This document shows positions 34,794-44,383 of a stretch of 64,000 bases of DNA, piece after piece. The translations under genes and the position numbers were made by a program. The stretch comes from CADEFQ01 sp050249415. GTDB lineage: Bacteria; Pseudomonadota; Gammaproteobacteria; Steroidobacterales; Steroidobacteraceae. The notes beneath the pieces were generated by a model. It ran no database searches and was not told the origin of the DNA. It saw only the letters and a program-made list of their open reading frames with translations. Location: NCBI GenBank assembly GCA_050249415.1, contig JBFWQO010000013.1, forward strand, positions 49,448 through 113,447. The letters run 5' to 3'. The first letter of the stretch is position 1. Each line of letters opens with the position of its first letter.

Positions 34794-35777
34794 TCAGCCC
34801 CAGAAGCTCGCGGGCGGCACGCTCATGATGCCGCGTGTGTATTTGATGCCGTCCGGCCAGTCTTCGGCCTGCAGCAGTGGACCGTCCAGGTCGGCGACCT
34901 CGCAGAGTTGCGCGAGCACCATGGCAGGGGCCATCGCGATCGACCCTCCGACCATGCAACCGACCATCAGGCGCAGGCCGGCGGCCCGCGCGGCATGAGC
35001 GAAGTCGAGTGCGGCGGTCAGCCCGCCCGTCTTGTCGAGCTTGATGTTGACGAAGTCGTAGCGGCCGACGAGCCTCGGCAGGTCATCCAGTGTGTCCGCC
35101 GCTTCATCCGCACAGACCGGAATCGGATAGCGCAAGCCCGCGAGGCCCGCGTCGTCGTCCGCGTGTACGGGTTGTTCCAGCAGATCGACGTGCAGCGCGA
35201 CGAGATCACGGGCCAGCGAGTCCATCAGCGCGATATCCCAGGCCTGATTGGCATCGACCACCAGCCGCGCATGGGGTGCGCCGCGGCGTACCGCTGCAAT
35301 CGCTTCGATCGGGCGTTCGCCGGACACCTTTATCTTGAGCCACGGATGATCAGCCAGGCCGCGTGCAGAGCTTTCGTAAGCGTCGATCGGGCGAATGCCG
35401 ATGGTGACCGTCGTCGCCACCGGTTTCGCAGGCGCCACCGCGGCCCGGTGCCACACCGGCATGCCGGTCACCTTTGCCTCGAGGTCCCACATCGCGGCGT
35501 CGATCGCGTTGCGTGCGCCTCCCGGCGGCAGCCGCGACAGCAGCTCCTGGCGCCCGATCCCGCCCTCGATGTCCTGGCGCACGCTTTCGACCTGCCGGCA
35601 CATCGTCGCGGGCGTTTCGCCGTGGTAGTCGACACCGACCGCTTCACCTCGCCCGACGTGGGCATCGTGTTCGAGCTCCACGACGATGACATCGGCAGTG
35701 GTTTGTGTCGCCCGGGAGATTACGAAAGCCTCCTTGAGGGGCCAGGATTTCGTTGCGACCCGGAGGCGGCGGTTCAT
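34794..35777 (-). CDS. dgcA: enolase-superfamily epimerase, DgcA/dipeptide epimerase type
   Basis: A 327-residue muconate-lactonising-like enzyme. Catalytic Lys pair in HPWLKIKVSG, metal ligands in LVVDANQAW (Asp), DLLEQPVH (Glu), VCADEAADT (Asp), and the second catalytic Lys in VNIKLDKTGG. Family members epimerise L-Ala-D/L-Glu or act as N-acetyl-D-glutamate racemase (DgcA). The 4-bp overlap with a DgcN-like gene supports the latter role: conversion of N-acyl-D-glutamate to its L form. Start ATG 35777. Confidence 0.85.
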   Translation of the reverse strand: MNRRLRVATKSWPLKEAFVISRATQTTADVIVVELEHDAHVGRGEAVGVDYHGETPATMCRQVESVRQDIEGGIGRQELLSRLPPGGARNAIDAAMWDLEAKVTGMPVWHRAAVAPAKPVATTVTIGIRPIDAYESSARGLADHPWLKIKVSGERPIEAIAAVRRGAPHARLVVDANQAWDIALMDSLARDLVALHVDLLEQPVHADDDAGLAGLRYPIPVCADEAADTLDDLPRLVGRYDFVNIKLDKTGGLTAALDFAHAARAAGLRLMVGCMVGGSIAMAPAMVLAQLCEVADLDGPLLQAEDWPDGIKYTRGIMSVPPASFWG

Positions 35778-36823
35778 GTGTCGAGCACGCACTCGACGAC
35801 GCCGTCGAGGGGTGTCTTGAGCGGATCGAAGCAGGGCACCTGCATCCTGCGTTCCATGTCGACGATCAGGCGTGCGCGCGTCTCGTCACCCATGCTGGAA
35901 GTATTCAGGCTGACGCCGGCGAGGCGCACGGAGGGGTTCGTGAGCCGGGCGGCCTGCACATAGCGCTCGGCGGCGGTTTCGAGGGTCGGGATCTGGAAAT
36001 CCGGGCAGCTCGCGATGCGCGTACGGGTCGGATCGTGGCACAGGATGAGCACGTCCGGCTGCGAGCCGTGGATGAGACTGAGCGTCACGCCGGCGTAAGC
36101 GGGATGGAACAGCGATCCCTGGCCTTCGATCACATCCCAATGGTCGTCAGGTGCATCCGGAGAAAGCCACTCGGCTGCGCCGGCGACGAAATCCGCCACG
36201 ATGGCATCGATGGCGATGCCGCCGCCGTTGATCATGATGCCCGTTTGGCCGGTCGCGCGAAAATCGGCTTCGATGCGGCGCTCGCGCATGGCGTTCGTCA
36301 GCGCGAGCGCGGTGTACTTCTTGCCGAGCGCACAGTCCGTGCCGACCGTGAGCAATCGTTTGCCGGTGCGCCGCCTGCCCGTGGCGACCGGAAACTCCCG
36401 CGCAGGGCGCCGAACGTCGATCAGGGCGACCGACCTGCGGCGCGCCGCTTCGGCGAGTCCCGGCACGTCGGACAGCGCCACATGCATGCCGCTGACGATA
36501 TCCAGGCCCGCTGCAACCGCCCGCAGCAGCAAGGGGTCCCACGCGCGCGGTATCTCGCCGCCCGCAGGGGCCACCCCGATGACCAACGAGCCGGCGCCGG
36601 CCGCCGCAGCCGCCTCGGGCGCCATGTCCGGCAATTTGAGATCGACCTCGCAGCCCGGCATTCGCCATTGCGCAAGGCTCGCATCCGCCGCCCAGTCCCG
36701 CACACCAAAGGCGGTCTTTGCAATCGGATCGCTTTGCGCGTCCGCCAGAAACAGCAGATAGGGACGGCGCAATCTCAACGCCGATGGCGGCGGCGCGGTG
36801 GACAGGCGGCGTTCAACGATCAC
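35774..36823 (-). CDS. dgcN: DUF1611 protein, DgcN-type D-amino acid N-acetyltransferase
   Basis: A 349-residue DUF1611 protein with a Rossmann N-terminal part and a P-loop-like C-terminal part (LTVGTDCALGKKYTALALTNAM), then GQTGIMINGGGIAIDAIVADF and VIEGQGSLFHPAY. In marine bacteria DgcN acetylates D-glutamate before DgcA racemises it; the adjacent epimerase makes that role likely. It overlaps both the permease and dgcA by 4 bp, so the three form one translation-coupled unit. Confidence 0.84.
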   Translation of the reverse strand: MIVERRLSTAPPPSALRLRRPYLLFLADAQSDPIAKTAFGVRDWAADASLAQWRMPGCEVDLKLPDMAPEAAAAAGAGSLVIGVAPAGGEIPRAWDPLLLRAVAAGLDIVSGMHVALSDVPGLAEAARRRSVALIDVRRPAREFPVATGRRRTGKRLLTVGTDCALGKKYTALALTNAMRERRIEADFRATGQTGIMINGGGIAIDAIVADFVAGAAEWLSPDAPDDHWDVIEGQGSLFHPAYAGVTLSLIHGSQPDVLILCHDPTRTRIASCPDFQIPTLETAAERYVQAARLTNPSVRLAGVSLNTSSMGDETRARLIVDMERRMQVPCFDPLKTPLDGVVECVLDT

Positions 36824-38412
36824 GAGTTGGCTCCCGATTCAAGGTTCATGGCCGTCGGTGCGTTCGCGCTGCCGGTCGGCCCAGCCATCGCGGCGCGGGA
36901 GAGCTGTGAATGGCGGAACCCGTAGGACGCGTAGATCACTGCTCCGACCGCGAAATAGGAGAGCAGCAGGATCGCGGGTATGCGATTGCCGGCGAAGGCT
37001 TTTACGGTGATGTCGATGACGAGTGGCGCGGCCATCAGAATGCAGAAAGCTACGCCGAGAGCCGGAATCACACCGATCCACACCTTGCCGACCCGGATGC
37101 CGCCGAGCGGTACCCTGAATGGCCGCGCCAGGTCCGGCCGTGTGCTGCGCAGCCACATCACGCTCACGCAGACAGTACCGAACGAAAGCGATACGCCGAG
37201 GCTCACGATGTCGGCCAATATGGAGATCGGCAGCAATCCCGCGGCCAACGCCATGGATACGCCCAGCACGATCGTGCCGAGAAACGGCGTGCGGAAGCGT
37301 GCGTGCACGGACGCAAACACCCTTGGCAGCAAGCCGTCGTTCGACATCGTGTAGAAAACACGCGTTTGCCCGTACATGCTCGCCAGCATGACCGAGCAGA
37401 GACCGGCCACCGCGCCGATCTTGACGACGACGGCGAGCAACGGCATGCCTATCGCGTCGACCGCCAGCGCGATCGGGTCCGGTACATCCAGCAGGCGGAA
37501 TGGAACGACGCCGATGAGCACCGCGGCCACGGCAATGTAGATAACAGTACAAGCGAGGAGGGCTCCCAGGATGCCGATCGGCATGTCGCGCTGTGGATTC
37601 CTCGCCTCCGCGCATGCGGTGGACACCGTTTCGAAGCCCACGTACGCGAAGAAAATGACAGACGCGGCCCGGAACACGCCGGGCCAGCCGTAAGTGAAGC
37701 CACCTTCATGCTCCGGTATGAATGGCGTCCAGTTGGCCGGGTCGATCCACCAGACGCCAACAGCGACGAAGATCAGCAGCACCGTGATTTTCACGAACAC
37801 CATCACGCTGTTAGCCGCGGCCGAAGTGGTAATGCCGCGCAGGAGCAGCGCGGTCGCAGCCAGGACGCCGAGCGCGGCGACGAGATTGAAGCCGTGTCCC
37901 GCGGTGAACACGACGCCACCACCCGTATCGACGGAGTCGATGAACGGCGTCGTGAGTGCCGGCGGAATGACGATCCCGAAATCGCGCAGGAGGCTGGCGG
38001 CGTATCCGGAAAACCCTACCGCGACGAGCGAACTCGCCACCCCGTACTCGAGCAGCATGAGCCAGCCGGTGATCCACGCGAACACCTCACCCAGCGTCGC
38101 GTAGGAGTACGTATAGGCCGAGCCACACGCGGGCATCGTCGAGGCGAGCTCCGCGTAGCACAGCCCCGTGAAGCCGCAGGCGAGCCCCGCAAACACGAAG
38201 GAGAGCATCAGGGCCGGGCCGGCAAAGTTCGCGGCCGCGGTGCCCGTGAGGACGAATATGCCCGAGCCGACTATCGCGCCGACGCCGAGCAGCACGAGGT
38301 GCACTGGCCCGAGCGTGCGATTCAGGGATTGCGCGACGGCTTCACGCTGCACCTGTTCGACGGATTTGCGGATGAAGACCGAGCGACGTACCCGTTGACC
38401 ATCATGGGTCAT
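36820..38412 (-). CDS. APC-superfamily amino acid permease (CAT-like)
   Basis: A 530-residue permease with about 12-14 TM helices. The APC signature GVGAIVGSGIFVLTGTAAA is near residue 42; FFAYVGFETVSTACAEARNPQRDMP is the conserved helix 6-loop; a C-terminal extension matches cationic amino acid transporters. As first gene of the minus-strand operon with dgcN/dgcA it probably imports the amino acid used. It is divergent from an AraC regulator. Confidence 0.88.
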   Translation of the reverse strand: MTHDGQRVRRSVFIRKSVEQVQREAVAQSLNRTLGPVHLVLLGVGAIVGSGIFVLTGTAAANFAGPALMLSFVFAGLACGFTGLCYAELASTMPACGSAYTYSYATLGEVFAWITGWLMLLEYGVASSLVAVGFSGYAASLLRDFGIVIPPALTTPFIDSVDTGGGVVFTAGHGFNLVAALGVLAATALLLRGITTSAAANSVMVFVKITVLLIFVAVGVWWIDPANWTPFIPEHEGGFTYGWPGVFRAASVIFFAYVGFETVSTACAEARNPQRDMPIGILGALLACTVIYIAVAAVLIGVVPFRLLDVPDPIALAVDAIGMPLLAVVVKIGAVAGLCSVMLASMYGQTRVFYTMSNDGLLPRVFASVHARFRTPFLGTIVLGVSMALAAGLLPISILADIVSLGVSLSFGTVCVSVMWLRSTRPDLARPFRVPLGGIRVGKVWIGVIPALGVAFCILMAAPLVIDITVKAFAGNRIPAILLLSYFAVGAVIYASYGFRHSQLSRAAMAGPTGSANAPTAMNLESGANS

Positions 38413-38629
38413 TTGCCACCTTCGGTATCACTACCCAATGCTTCCCGCGCCGGCAGCGCCCCTCGTTCGCCGTGCCAGGCCGGTAGTGTGCGCCACGGCG
38501 CCGGCCCGCAGTGTTTGAGGTTAGCAACCACGGCCGGGTGCCCGTGTCTGCCGTGGGGCAAACTTCATCTCGTTCGGGCCAAGCGGGCGGCGATCCCGCG
38601 GGCGTACACTGCTTCCCGAGGAGCGAGCC
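38413..38629. promoter_or_regulatory. divergent control region between the permease and AraC genes
   Basis: A 217-bp gap with an inverted repeat CCACGGC (38528-38534) / GCCGTGG (38550-38556) spaced by 15 nt. It may be an operator or hairpin for the AraC regulator. No clear -35/-10 was found on either strand. Confidence 0.4.
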
Positions 38630-39460
38630 TTGACCCACCCTGTCCGCAAGCGTCGCAGCACCCAATCGGTCGACTACCAGAATGTCCCGCGACCGGTTGC
38701 CGCCATGGCGAGCGAGTATCCCGCAGGCTTCGTGGAAGATCGCCACAGCCATCGCCGCGCGCAATTGCTGTACGCGTGCACGGGCGTGATGTCCGTGACG
38801 ACCGTGGCCGGCAACTTCGTCGTGCCGCCACAGCGTGCCGTGTGGCTGCCGGGTGGCATCGAGCACGAAGTGTATTTCCGCGGCCGGGCGTCCCTGCGAA
38901 CGCTCTACATCGAACCGCAATCCGGGGCCCGCTTGCCTGCGAATTGCCGCGTCATCGAGGTGTCCGAGTTGCTGCGGTCGCTGATCCTGGAAGCCGTCCA
39001 CTTGCCCATCGAATATGAGGTGCAGGGCCGTGGCGGGTACATCATGGCACTGATCCTCGCCGAAATCGCGCGCATGCCGGAAGCGCCCCTCTATGCGCCG
39101 GTGCCGACGGAAGCGCGACTGGCCCGGGTTTGCCGCGAAGTGCTCAAGGATCCGGCGAAGGAGGAGCGACTCGACGAGTTGGCGCGTGCCGCCGGCATGA
39201 GCCGGCGGACGCTGACGCGCATGTTTCGCCGCGAGACGGGCATGAGCTTCCTCGCCTGGCGGCAGCATGTGCGCTTGCTCGAGGCATTGTCGCGCCTGGC
39301 AATCGGTCAGCCGGTCAACACGGTTGCCTTCGACGTGGGGTACCAGAGCTCGAGCGCCTTCACGGCCATGTTTCGCCGCGCTTTCGGCACGACCCCGAGC
39401 AACTACTTTGCCGAGGGTGCTGCGGCGTGTCCGCCGGGCATGACTCGAACGTCAAGCTGA
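38630..39460 (+). CDS. AraC-family transcriptional regulator
   Basis: A 276-residue regulator with an N-terminal cupin (DRHSHRRAQLLYACTGVM, then VPPQRAVWLPGGIEHEV) and a C-terminal double helix-turn-helix (LDELARAAGMSRRTLTRMFRRETG, by segment, and VAFDVGYQSSSAFTAMFRRAFGT). Start is TTG, supported by GAGGAG 7 nt upstream. The HSHRR...GGIEHE cupin suggests a small ligand. It sits between the permease operon and rocD and probably controls one or both. Confidence 0.9.
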   Translation: MTHPVRKRRSTQSVDYQNVPRPVAAMASEYPAGFVEDRHSHRRAQLLYACTGVMSVTTVAGNFVVPPQRAVWLPGGIEHEVYFRGRASLRTLYIEPQSGARLPANCRVIEVSELLRSLILEAVHLPIEYEVQGRGGYIMALILAEIARMPEAPLYAPVPTEARLARVCREVLKDPAKEERLDELARAAGMSRRTLTRMFRRETGMSFLAWRQHVRLLEALSRLAIGQPVNTVAFDVGYQSSSAFTAMFRRAFGTTPSNYFAEGAAACPPGMTRTSS

Positions 39461-39463
39461 TGC

Positions 39464-40669
39464 ATGAACCTCGCAGTGAACGACTTCATCGGCATCGAGG
39501 CACGCCTCGGCGCGCACAACTATCGGCCCCTGGACGTCGTGCTGGCACGCGGGCAAGGCGTCTGGGTGTGGGATGTCGACGGCAAGCGCTATCTCGATTG
39601 CCTGGCGGCTTATTCGGCCGTGAATCAGGGGCATTGCCATCCAGGGATCCTGGACGCGATGGTGGCGCAGGCGAGGCGCCTGACACTGACGTCCCGCGCA
39701 TTCCGCAATGACCAGCTTGCGCTGTTCTACGAAGATCTCGCGAAGCTGACCGGCTCGCACAAGGTCCTGCCGATGAACAGCGGTGCAGAGGCCGTCGAGT
39801 CCGCGATCAAGGCCGTACGCAAGTGGGGCTACGAGGTGAAAGGGGTGCCGCCGGGCCGCGCCGAGATCGTCGTGTGTGCGAACAATTTTCATGGGCGTAC
39901 GCTCGCCATCGTCGGATTCAGCAACGATCCCGAGGCGTATGGCGGGTTCGGGCCTTTCGCTCCGGGCTTTCGGGTCGTGCCATTCGGTGATTTCGATGCG
40001 TTCGCTGCCGCCGTCAACGACAACACGGTCGCCTTTCTCGTCGAACCGGTCCAGGGCGAGGCGGGCGTGATCATTCCGCCCGCGGGCTACTTTTCCCGCG
40101 TGCGGGAGTTGTGCACCGAGCGCAAGGTGACCCTGATCCTCGATGAAATACAAACCGGGCTTGGACGAACCGGCAAGCTGCTGGCGGAAGAGCATGAAGA
40201 TATCGAGGCGGACGTCACGCTGATCGGCAAGGCATTGTCCGGCGGCTTCTATCCCGTCTCTGCCGTGCTGTCGAATGACGAGGTGCTCGGCGTACTCAAG
40301 CCCGGGCAGCACGGCAGCACGTTCGGAGGCAACCCGCTCGCCTGTGTCGTGGCGCGCGCGGCGATCAAGGTGCTGGTCGAGGAAGGCATGATCGAGAATG
40401 CCGCGCGACAAGGCGCCCGTTTTGCCGGGCAACTGCGGGGCATGGGCTTGCCTGCGGTGCGCGAGATTCGCGGTCGGGGGCTGATGATGGCCATCGAGTT
40501 GCACCGCGAAGCCGGCGGCGCGCGGCGCTACTGCGAGCGCCTGCGTGAGCTTGGCCTGCTGGCCAAGGACACGCATGGGCACACGATTCGGATCGCGCCG
40601 CCCCTGGTCATCACGGACTCCGAGGTCGACTGGGCCTGTGAGCGGATCGCGAGCGCGCTGACCGCCTGA
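39464..40669 (+). CDS. rocD: ornithine/acetylornithine-type class III aminotransferase
   Basis: A 401-residue PLP transaminase. The conserved stretch VTLILDEIQTGLGRTGKLL and PLP lysine in VTLIGKALSGGFYPVSAVL match ornithine--oxo-acid aminotransferase, as does the N-terminal ARLGAHNYRPLDVVLARGQG. It converts L-ornithine and 2-oxoglutarate to glutamate semialdehyde and glutamate. It starts 3 bp after the AraC stop. An ornithine-using step fits the M20 deacylase further right. Acetylornithine aminotransferase is the alternative. Confidence 0.86.
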   Translation: MNLAVNDFIGIEARLGAHNYRPLDVVLARGQGVWVWDVDGKRYLDCLAAYSAVNQGHCHPGILDAMVAQARRLTLTSRAFRNDQLALFYEDLAKLTGSHKVLPMNSGAEAVESAIKAVRKWGYEVKGVPPGRAEIVVCANNFHGRTLAIVGFSNDPEAYGGFGPFAPGFRVVPFGDFDAFAAAVNDNTVAFLVEPVQGEAGVIIPPAGYFSRVRELCTERKVTLILDEIQTGLGRTGKLLAEEHEDIEADVTLIGKALSGGFYPVSAVLSNDEVLGVLKPGQHGSTFGGNPLACVVARAAIKVLVEEGMIENAARQGARFAGQLRGMGLPAVREIRGRGLMMAIELHREAGGARRYCERLRELGLLAKDTHGHTIRIAPPLVITDSEVDWACERIASALTA

Positions 40670-40688
40670 AGCGCCCCGAACGTCTAGG
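40659..40688 (+). promoter_or_regulatory. candidate ECF promoter, copy A (before fecR-like gene)
   Basis: TGACCG, 16 nt, CGTCTAGG. Same spacing as copies B-D, one mismatch in each half. Lies over the rocD 3' end, 59 nt before the FecR ATG. Confidence 0.5.
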
Positions 40689-40747
40689 CCCCGTGCACCC
40701 TCTCTCCGATTGCCGGCCATGATCGTTTTCCCCGTCGTGAGCGGGCG

Positions 40748-41800
40748 ATGAGCGACGACGACGGTCAGTCCCGCGCACAGCGCCTGCAGGAGGCCGGCCT
40801 GTGGTTGATCCGCTTGCAGGAAGATGCGCTGACCGACCGCGAGATGTCCGACTGGGTTACGTGGTGCGAGCGCGACCCGGAGAACCTCGAAGCATTCGAG
40901 CAACTGCGGGCGCTGTGGCAGGCCGCGGATCGCCTGCCGAACGATCGGCAGCCGTTGCTGCGCAAGCGGATTCCCCTGTGGGCATCCCTGGCGGCATCGA
41001 TCGTGCTGGCGCTGGTCGTGGGCGCGATCTCCCATGCGACCAGGGACCGGCCGGTATCCTGGCATGCGAGCGGCCGCGAACTCATGCAGACGTCGGTGGC
41101 CCAGAACCAGCCGGCGATTCTCCCGGACGGCTCGCAGCTCGAGATCGGCGGCCATTCCACGGTTGCCGTGCAATACGGCGTATTGGAGCGCAAACTGCAG
41201 CTTCGCGACGGTGAAGCGTTCTTCCGGGTACAACATGATGCCGGCCGGCCTTTCATCGTGGAGGTGGGCGATCTGCAGATCGTCGCCATAGGCACTGCAT
41301 TCAACGTGCGCCGCGCCGGCCCGCAGGTCGCCGTGACCGTTCAGGAAGGCGCGGTCGAGGTTCGCAGCAAGCGTGGTGACGGGCCGGCAGGGCCGGGCCT
41401 TGCGGATCCCGCCGCCGCGAAAACCATGGCGCTCGACGCGCCCGTCAGCGTGCACGCCGGTCAGCAACTCGTCGTCGACAGCCGGACCGGCGCATCACAC
41501 CAGTCGCCTATCGACCCGACAGTCGTGCTGGCATGGCGCTCGGGGCGCCTGGAGTTCGTGGGCGATTCGCTGGGCACAGTCGTTGCGAGCGTCAATCGCT
41601 ATGCGGAACGGCCGATCACTCTCGGCGATCCCGGGCTCGGCAAGCTGACGTTCACGGGCACCGTATTCCTGGAATCGATCGATGCGTGGCTCGACGGACT
41701 GCAGCAGGTCTTCCCGGTGACGGTCGAACGTTCGGAATCCGTTGCGGTCGTCCGGCTGCGCCCGCCGCAGGCGCCGGGCGAACCCGAGTCGGCGCGATGA
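40748..41800 (+). CDS. FecR-family anti-sigma/sigma regulator
   Basis: A 350-residue inner-membrane signal transducer. N-terminal DUF4880 (QEAGLWLIRLQEDALTDREM, then WVTWCERDPENLEAFEQL), TM helix about 80-98 (PLWASLAASIVLALVVGAI), periplasmic FecR domain (LPDGSQLEIGGHSTVAVQY), and C-terminal DUF4974/STN-like part (RLEFVGDSLGTVVASVNRYA). It receives the signal from the TonB receptor and controls the FecI-like sigma. Unusually, the sigma gene is not adjacent but 5 kb downstream. The stop overlaps the acylase ATG. Confidence 0.9.
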   Translation: MSDDDGQSRAQRLQEAGLWLIRLQEDALTDREMSDWVTWCERDPENLEAFEQLRALWQAADRLPNDRQPLLRKRIPLWASLAASIVLALVVGAISHATRDRPVSWHASGRELMQTSVAQNQPAILPDGSQLEIGGHSTVAVQYGVLERKLQLRDGEAFFRVQHDAGRPFIVEVGDLQIVAIGTAFNVRRAGPQVAVTVQEGAVEVRSKRGDGPAGPGLADPAAAKTMALDAPVSVHAGQQLVVDSRTGASHQSPIDPTVVLAWRSGRLEFVGDSLGTVVASVNRYAERPITLGDPGLGKLTFTGTVFLESIDAWLDGLQQVFPVTVERSESVAVVRLRPPQAPGEPESAR

Positions 41801-44220
41801 CCACAGGAGCGGAGCAGCTGGCGATGCGTGACCGTTGCACAATGCACGGACGTCGAGTCAAGGCGGCGGTGTCGTCCATGGCGCTGGTTGCGGCTGCAAC
41901 CTGCCTCGCAGGTTGTCGGATCGGTGACCTGCAGAAGACGACATACGCGGCGGAAGTCCGTCGCACCTCGTACGGCATCGCCCATGTGCGCGCCAACGAC
42001 GAGGCGGGCATCGGGTACGGCATGGGATACGCGTATGCCGAGGACAACGTCTGCATGCTCGCGGAGGAGATCGTGACCGTGAACGGCGAGCGTTCACGCT
42101 ATTTCGGAGGCGATGCTGTCGGCGGGCCGGATGTGGACTCGGGTTCCATCGACGCCCCCAACCTGCAGTCCGACTTCTTTTTCAAGTATCTCAATTCCCC
42201 CCCGCGCGTCAGCGCGGCATGGTCGCGGCAATCGCCCGCGGTGCAGGCCCTGATGCGCGGGTATGCCGCGGGATTCAATCGGTTTCTCGGCGAAACGGGC
42301 GTCGGCGGATTGCCCGCGGCATGCCGCAATGCGCCCTGGGTTCGCCGCATCACGGCCGAGGATCTTGTCCGGTTCGTTCGCCGACTGACGGTCGAGACGG
42401 ACTCGCTGTGGCTACTGAAGGGTCTGGTTGCGGCGCGGCCTCCCACCAAGGGTGGTGACGACGCCGCTCGCTCCCACGCGGTGGCGCAGTCGGTGCTGCC
42501 CCACACGATGGCGTGGAGCGAGCGCCTGCGACGTCTCGGCAGCAACGCGGTCGCGCTCGGCCGGGACGCGACGGAGAACGGACGTGGGCTGCTGCTGGGC
42601 AACCCGCACTATCCATGGCTCGGATCGCTGCGCTTCTACCAGGTGCACGCCACGATTCCTGGAAAGCTCGACGTCATGGGTGTCACCCTCGGCGGCTTGC
42701 CCGTCGTGGTCATCGGCTTCAATCGACACCTCGCCTGGACACATACCGTCAACACGTCCGGCCACTCCTCGCTGTACGCGCTGCAATTGACCCCCGGCGA
42801 CCCGACGAAGTATCGCATCGATGGTGTCGTCGAGGCCATGAGGCGCGAGACGGTCACGGTGGACGTCAGGGGCAGGGATGGCGCGATCACCCGGGCGTCG
42901 CATGATTTCTGGATTTCACGTCATGGCCCCATCGTGGTCCTGCCGGACCGGTTGGACTGGAGCGCGACGCAAGCCTACGCGTTGCGCGATGCGAATTTCG
43001 ACAACCACCGCCTGATCGATACCTGGTACGACATGAACCGGGCAGGTTCGCTGGATGAACTGGAACGGGCGATCGAGGGCCATCTCGGCTTGCCCTGGGT
43101 CAATACGATCGCCGTCGACGAGCACGGCGAGACGCTCTACACCGACGTGACGGTCGTGCCGCACCTGTCACGCGCGCAGTACGATTCCTGCATACCGGCC
43201 GCCCAGGAGAAGTTGCTGGAAGAGCGCCTGCTGGTGCTGCGCGCCGAGGCGGAATGCGAATGGAACGTGGATCCGGCGGCACCGCAGGCCGGCATTTTTG
43301 CTGCCCGCGACCTGCCCGTGCTGCGCCGTACGGACTTCGTGCAGAATTCCAATGACAGTGCGTGGCTGACGAATCCCGCTGCGCGCCTGACCGGCTTCGC
43401 ACCCATCGTCAGCAGGCAGGATTACCCGCAGAACGATCGCACGCGCATCGGCCTCGGGCAGATCGAGGCGCGGCTCGCGGGCGCCGACGGCCTGGCAGGC
43501 AACCGTTTCGACGCCGGGAAACTGCAACGTATCGCGTTCAGCAACCGGTCCTACTTCGGTTCGCTGCTGCATGATGACCTGCTGCACATCTGCGAGGACA
43601 CGAGGCCGGTCGCGCTCGAGGGCCGGGATGTCGCAGTGAAGCAGGCGTGCGCGGCGTTCCGCGGCTGGGACATGCATGCCAACCTCGACAGCACGGGCTA
43701 TCCCCTCGCGAGCGCCTGGCTGCGCGGGCTCGAGGGTCGCGACGAGATCTGGCGCGTACCCTTCACCGCGCAGGACCCGGTCAACACGCCGCGTGGCATT
43801 CGACTGGACGACCCGCGGGCGGTACTCGCGGTCCGCGAGGAACTGGCGCGCGCGGTCCTGCAGCTGCGGGAGCAGCGCATCGATCCGGCGAAGCCGTGGG
43901 GCGAGATCCAGGCCTTCGAGCGCAACGGGCAACGCATACCGATACCCGGCGGAGACGCCTACAACGCGATCGTCTCCAAGGCCGCCGACGGAGTGGCGAA
44001 CGTCTGGTTTGGCACGAGCTATGCGCTGACCGTCACCTTCGACGAGCGCGGGCCGCAGGCCCGGGCAATCCTGGCGTACTCCCAGTCGTCGGATCCGGCC
44101 TCGCCGCATTTTGCGGATCAGGTGCCCCGTTTCTCCGCATCGGAATGGATCGATCAGCCATATGCCGACGGGCAGATCGAGGCCGATCCACACTTCCGGA
44201 GCCGGAGGATTTCCGAATGA
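41797..44220 (+). CDS. lipoprotein penicillin-acylase-family Ntn amidase
   Basis: An 807-residue Ntn-hydrolase precursor. Lipobox LAGC at Cys40; Ser249 in RRLGSNAVALGRD is the self-processing nucleophile at the start of the beta chain, followed by LLLGNPHYPW, VIGFNRHLAWTHT and FVQNSNDSAWLTN, all family landmarks. Relatives cleave acyl amides (penicillins, AHLs, aculeacin; PvdQ trims a siderophore acyl chain). ATG 41797 couples to the FecR stop; ATG 41824 with GGAG 9 nt upstream may be the real start. It sits with a TonB receptor, which points to an acylated peptide substrate. Confidence 0.88.
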   Translation: MTTGAEQLAMRDRCTMHGRRVKAAVSSMALVAAATCLAGCRIGDLQKTTYAAEVRRTSYGIAHVRANDEAGIGYGMGYAYAEDNVCMLAEEIVTVNGERSRYFGGDAVGGPDVDSGSIDAPNLQSDFFFKYLNSPPRVSAAWSRQSPAVQALMRGYAAGFNRFLGETGVGGLPAACRNAPWVRRITAEDLVRFVRRLTVETDSLWLLKGLVAARPPTKGGDDAARSHAVAQSVLPHTMAWSERLRRLGSNAVALGRDATENGRGLLLGNPHYPWLGSLRFYQVHATIPGKLDVMGVTLGGLPVVVIGFNRHLAWTHTVNTSGHSSLYALQLTPGDPTKYRIDGVVEAMRRETVTVDVRGRDGAITRASHDFWISRHGPIVVLPDRLDWSATQAYALRDANFDNHRLIDTWYDMNRAGSLDELERAIEGHLGLPWVNTIAVDEHGETLYTDVTVVPHLSRAQYDSCIPAAQEKLLEERLLVLRAEAECEWNVDPAAPQAGIFAARDLPVLRRTDFVQNSNDSAWLTNPAARLTGFAPIVSRQDYPQNDRTRIGLGQIEARLAGADGLAGNRFDAGKLQRIAFSNRSYFGSLLHDDLLHICEDTRPVALEGRDVAVKQACAAFRGWDMHANLDSTGYPLASAWLRGLEGRDEIWRVPFTAQDPVNTPRGIRLDDPRAVLAVREELARAVLQLREQRIDPAKPWGEIQAFERNGQRIPIPGGDAYNAIVSKAADGVANVWFGTSYALTVTFDERGPQARAILAYSQSSDPASPHFADQVPRFSASEWIDQPYADGQIEADPHFRSRRISE

Positions 44221-44291
44221 GTCCCGAACGTGCGATGGCGCGGCTGGCACCGGGCGGTGGTGCGCTCGATCACGGGCGATCGAAGGCGCAA

Positions 44292-44321
44292 TGTCCGGCC
44301 CGCATTGGTCAACCGTCTTGG
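44292..44321 (+). promoter_or_regulatory. candidate ECF promoter, copy B (before TonB receptor)
   Basis: TGTCCG, 16 nt, CGTCTTGG, 62 nt before the receptor ATG, inside the 163-bp gap after the acylase gene. Confidence 0.68.
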
Positions 44322-44383
44322 TTTCGCAGGCGGAAGCGGTCCGCGGCGCACATGAACCCGAACCACACGAGGAATACCGGCAA

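Noticed and set aside
36910..39018. 702-codon plus-strand frame
   Set aside because: Shadow of the APC permease; no family motif and it runs into the AraC gene.
39452..41467. 671-codon minus-strand frame
   Set aside because: Antisense to rocD and FecR, which carry full catalytic and domain signatures.
44221..44383. Fur box before the TonB receptor
   Set aside because: No match to the GATAATGATAATCATTATC pattern was seen; control by the shared ECF motif is better supported.
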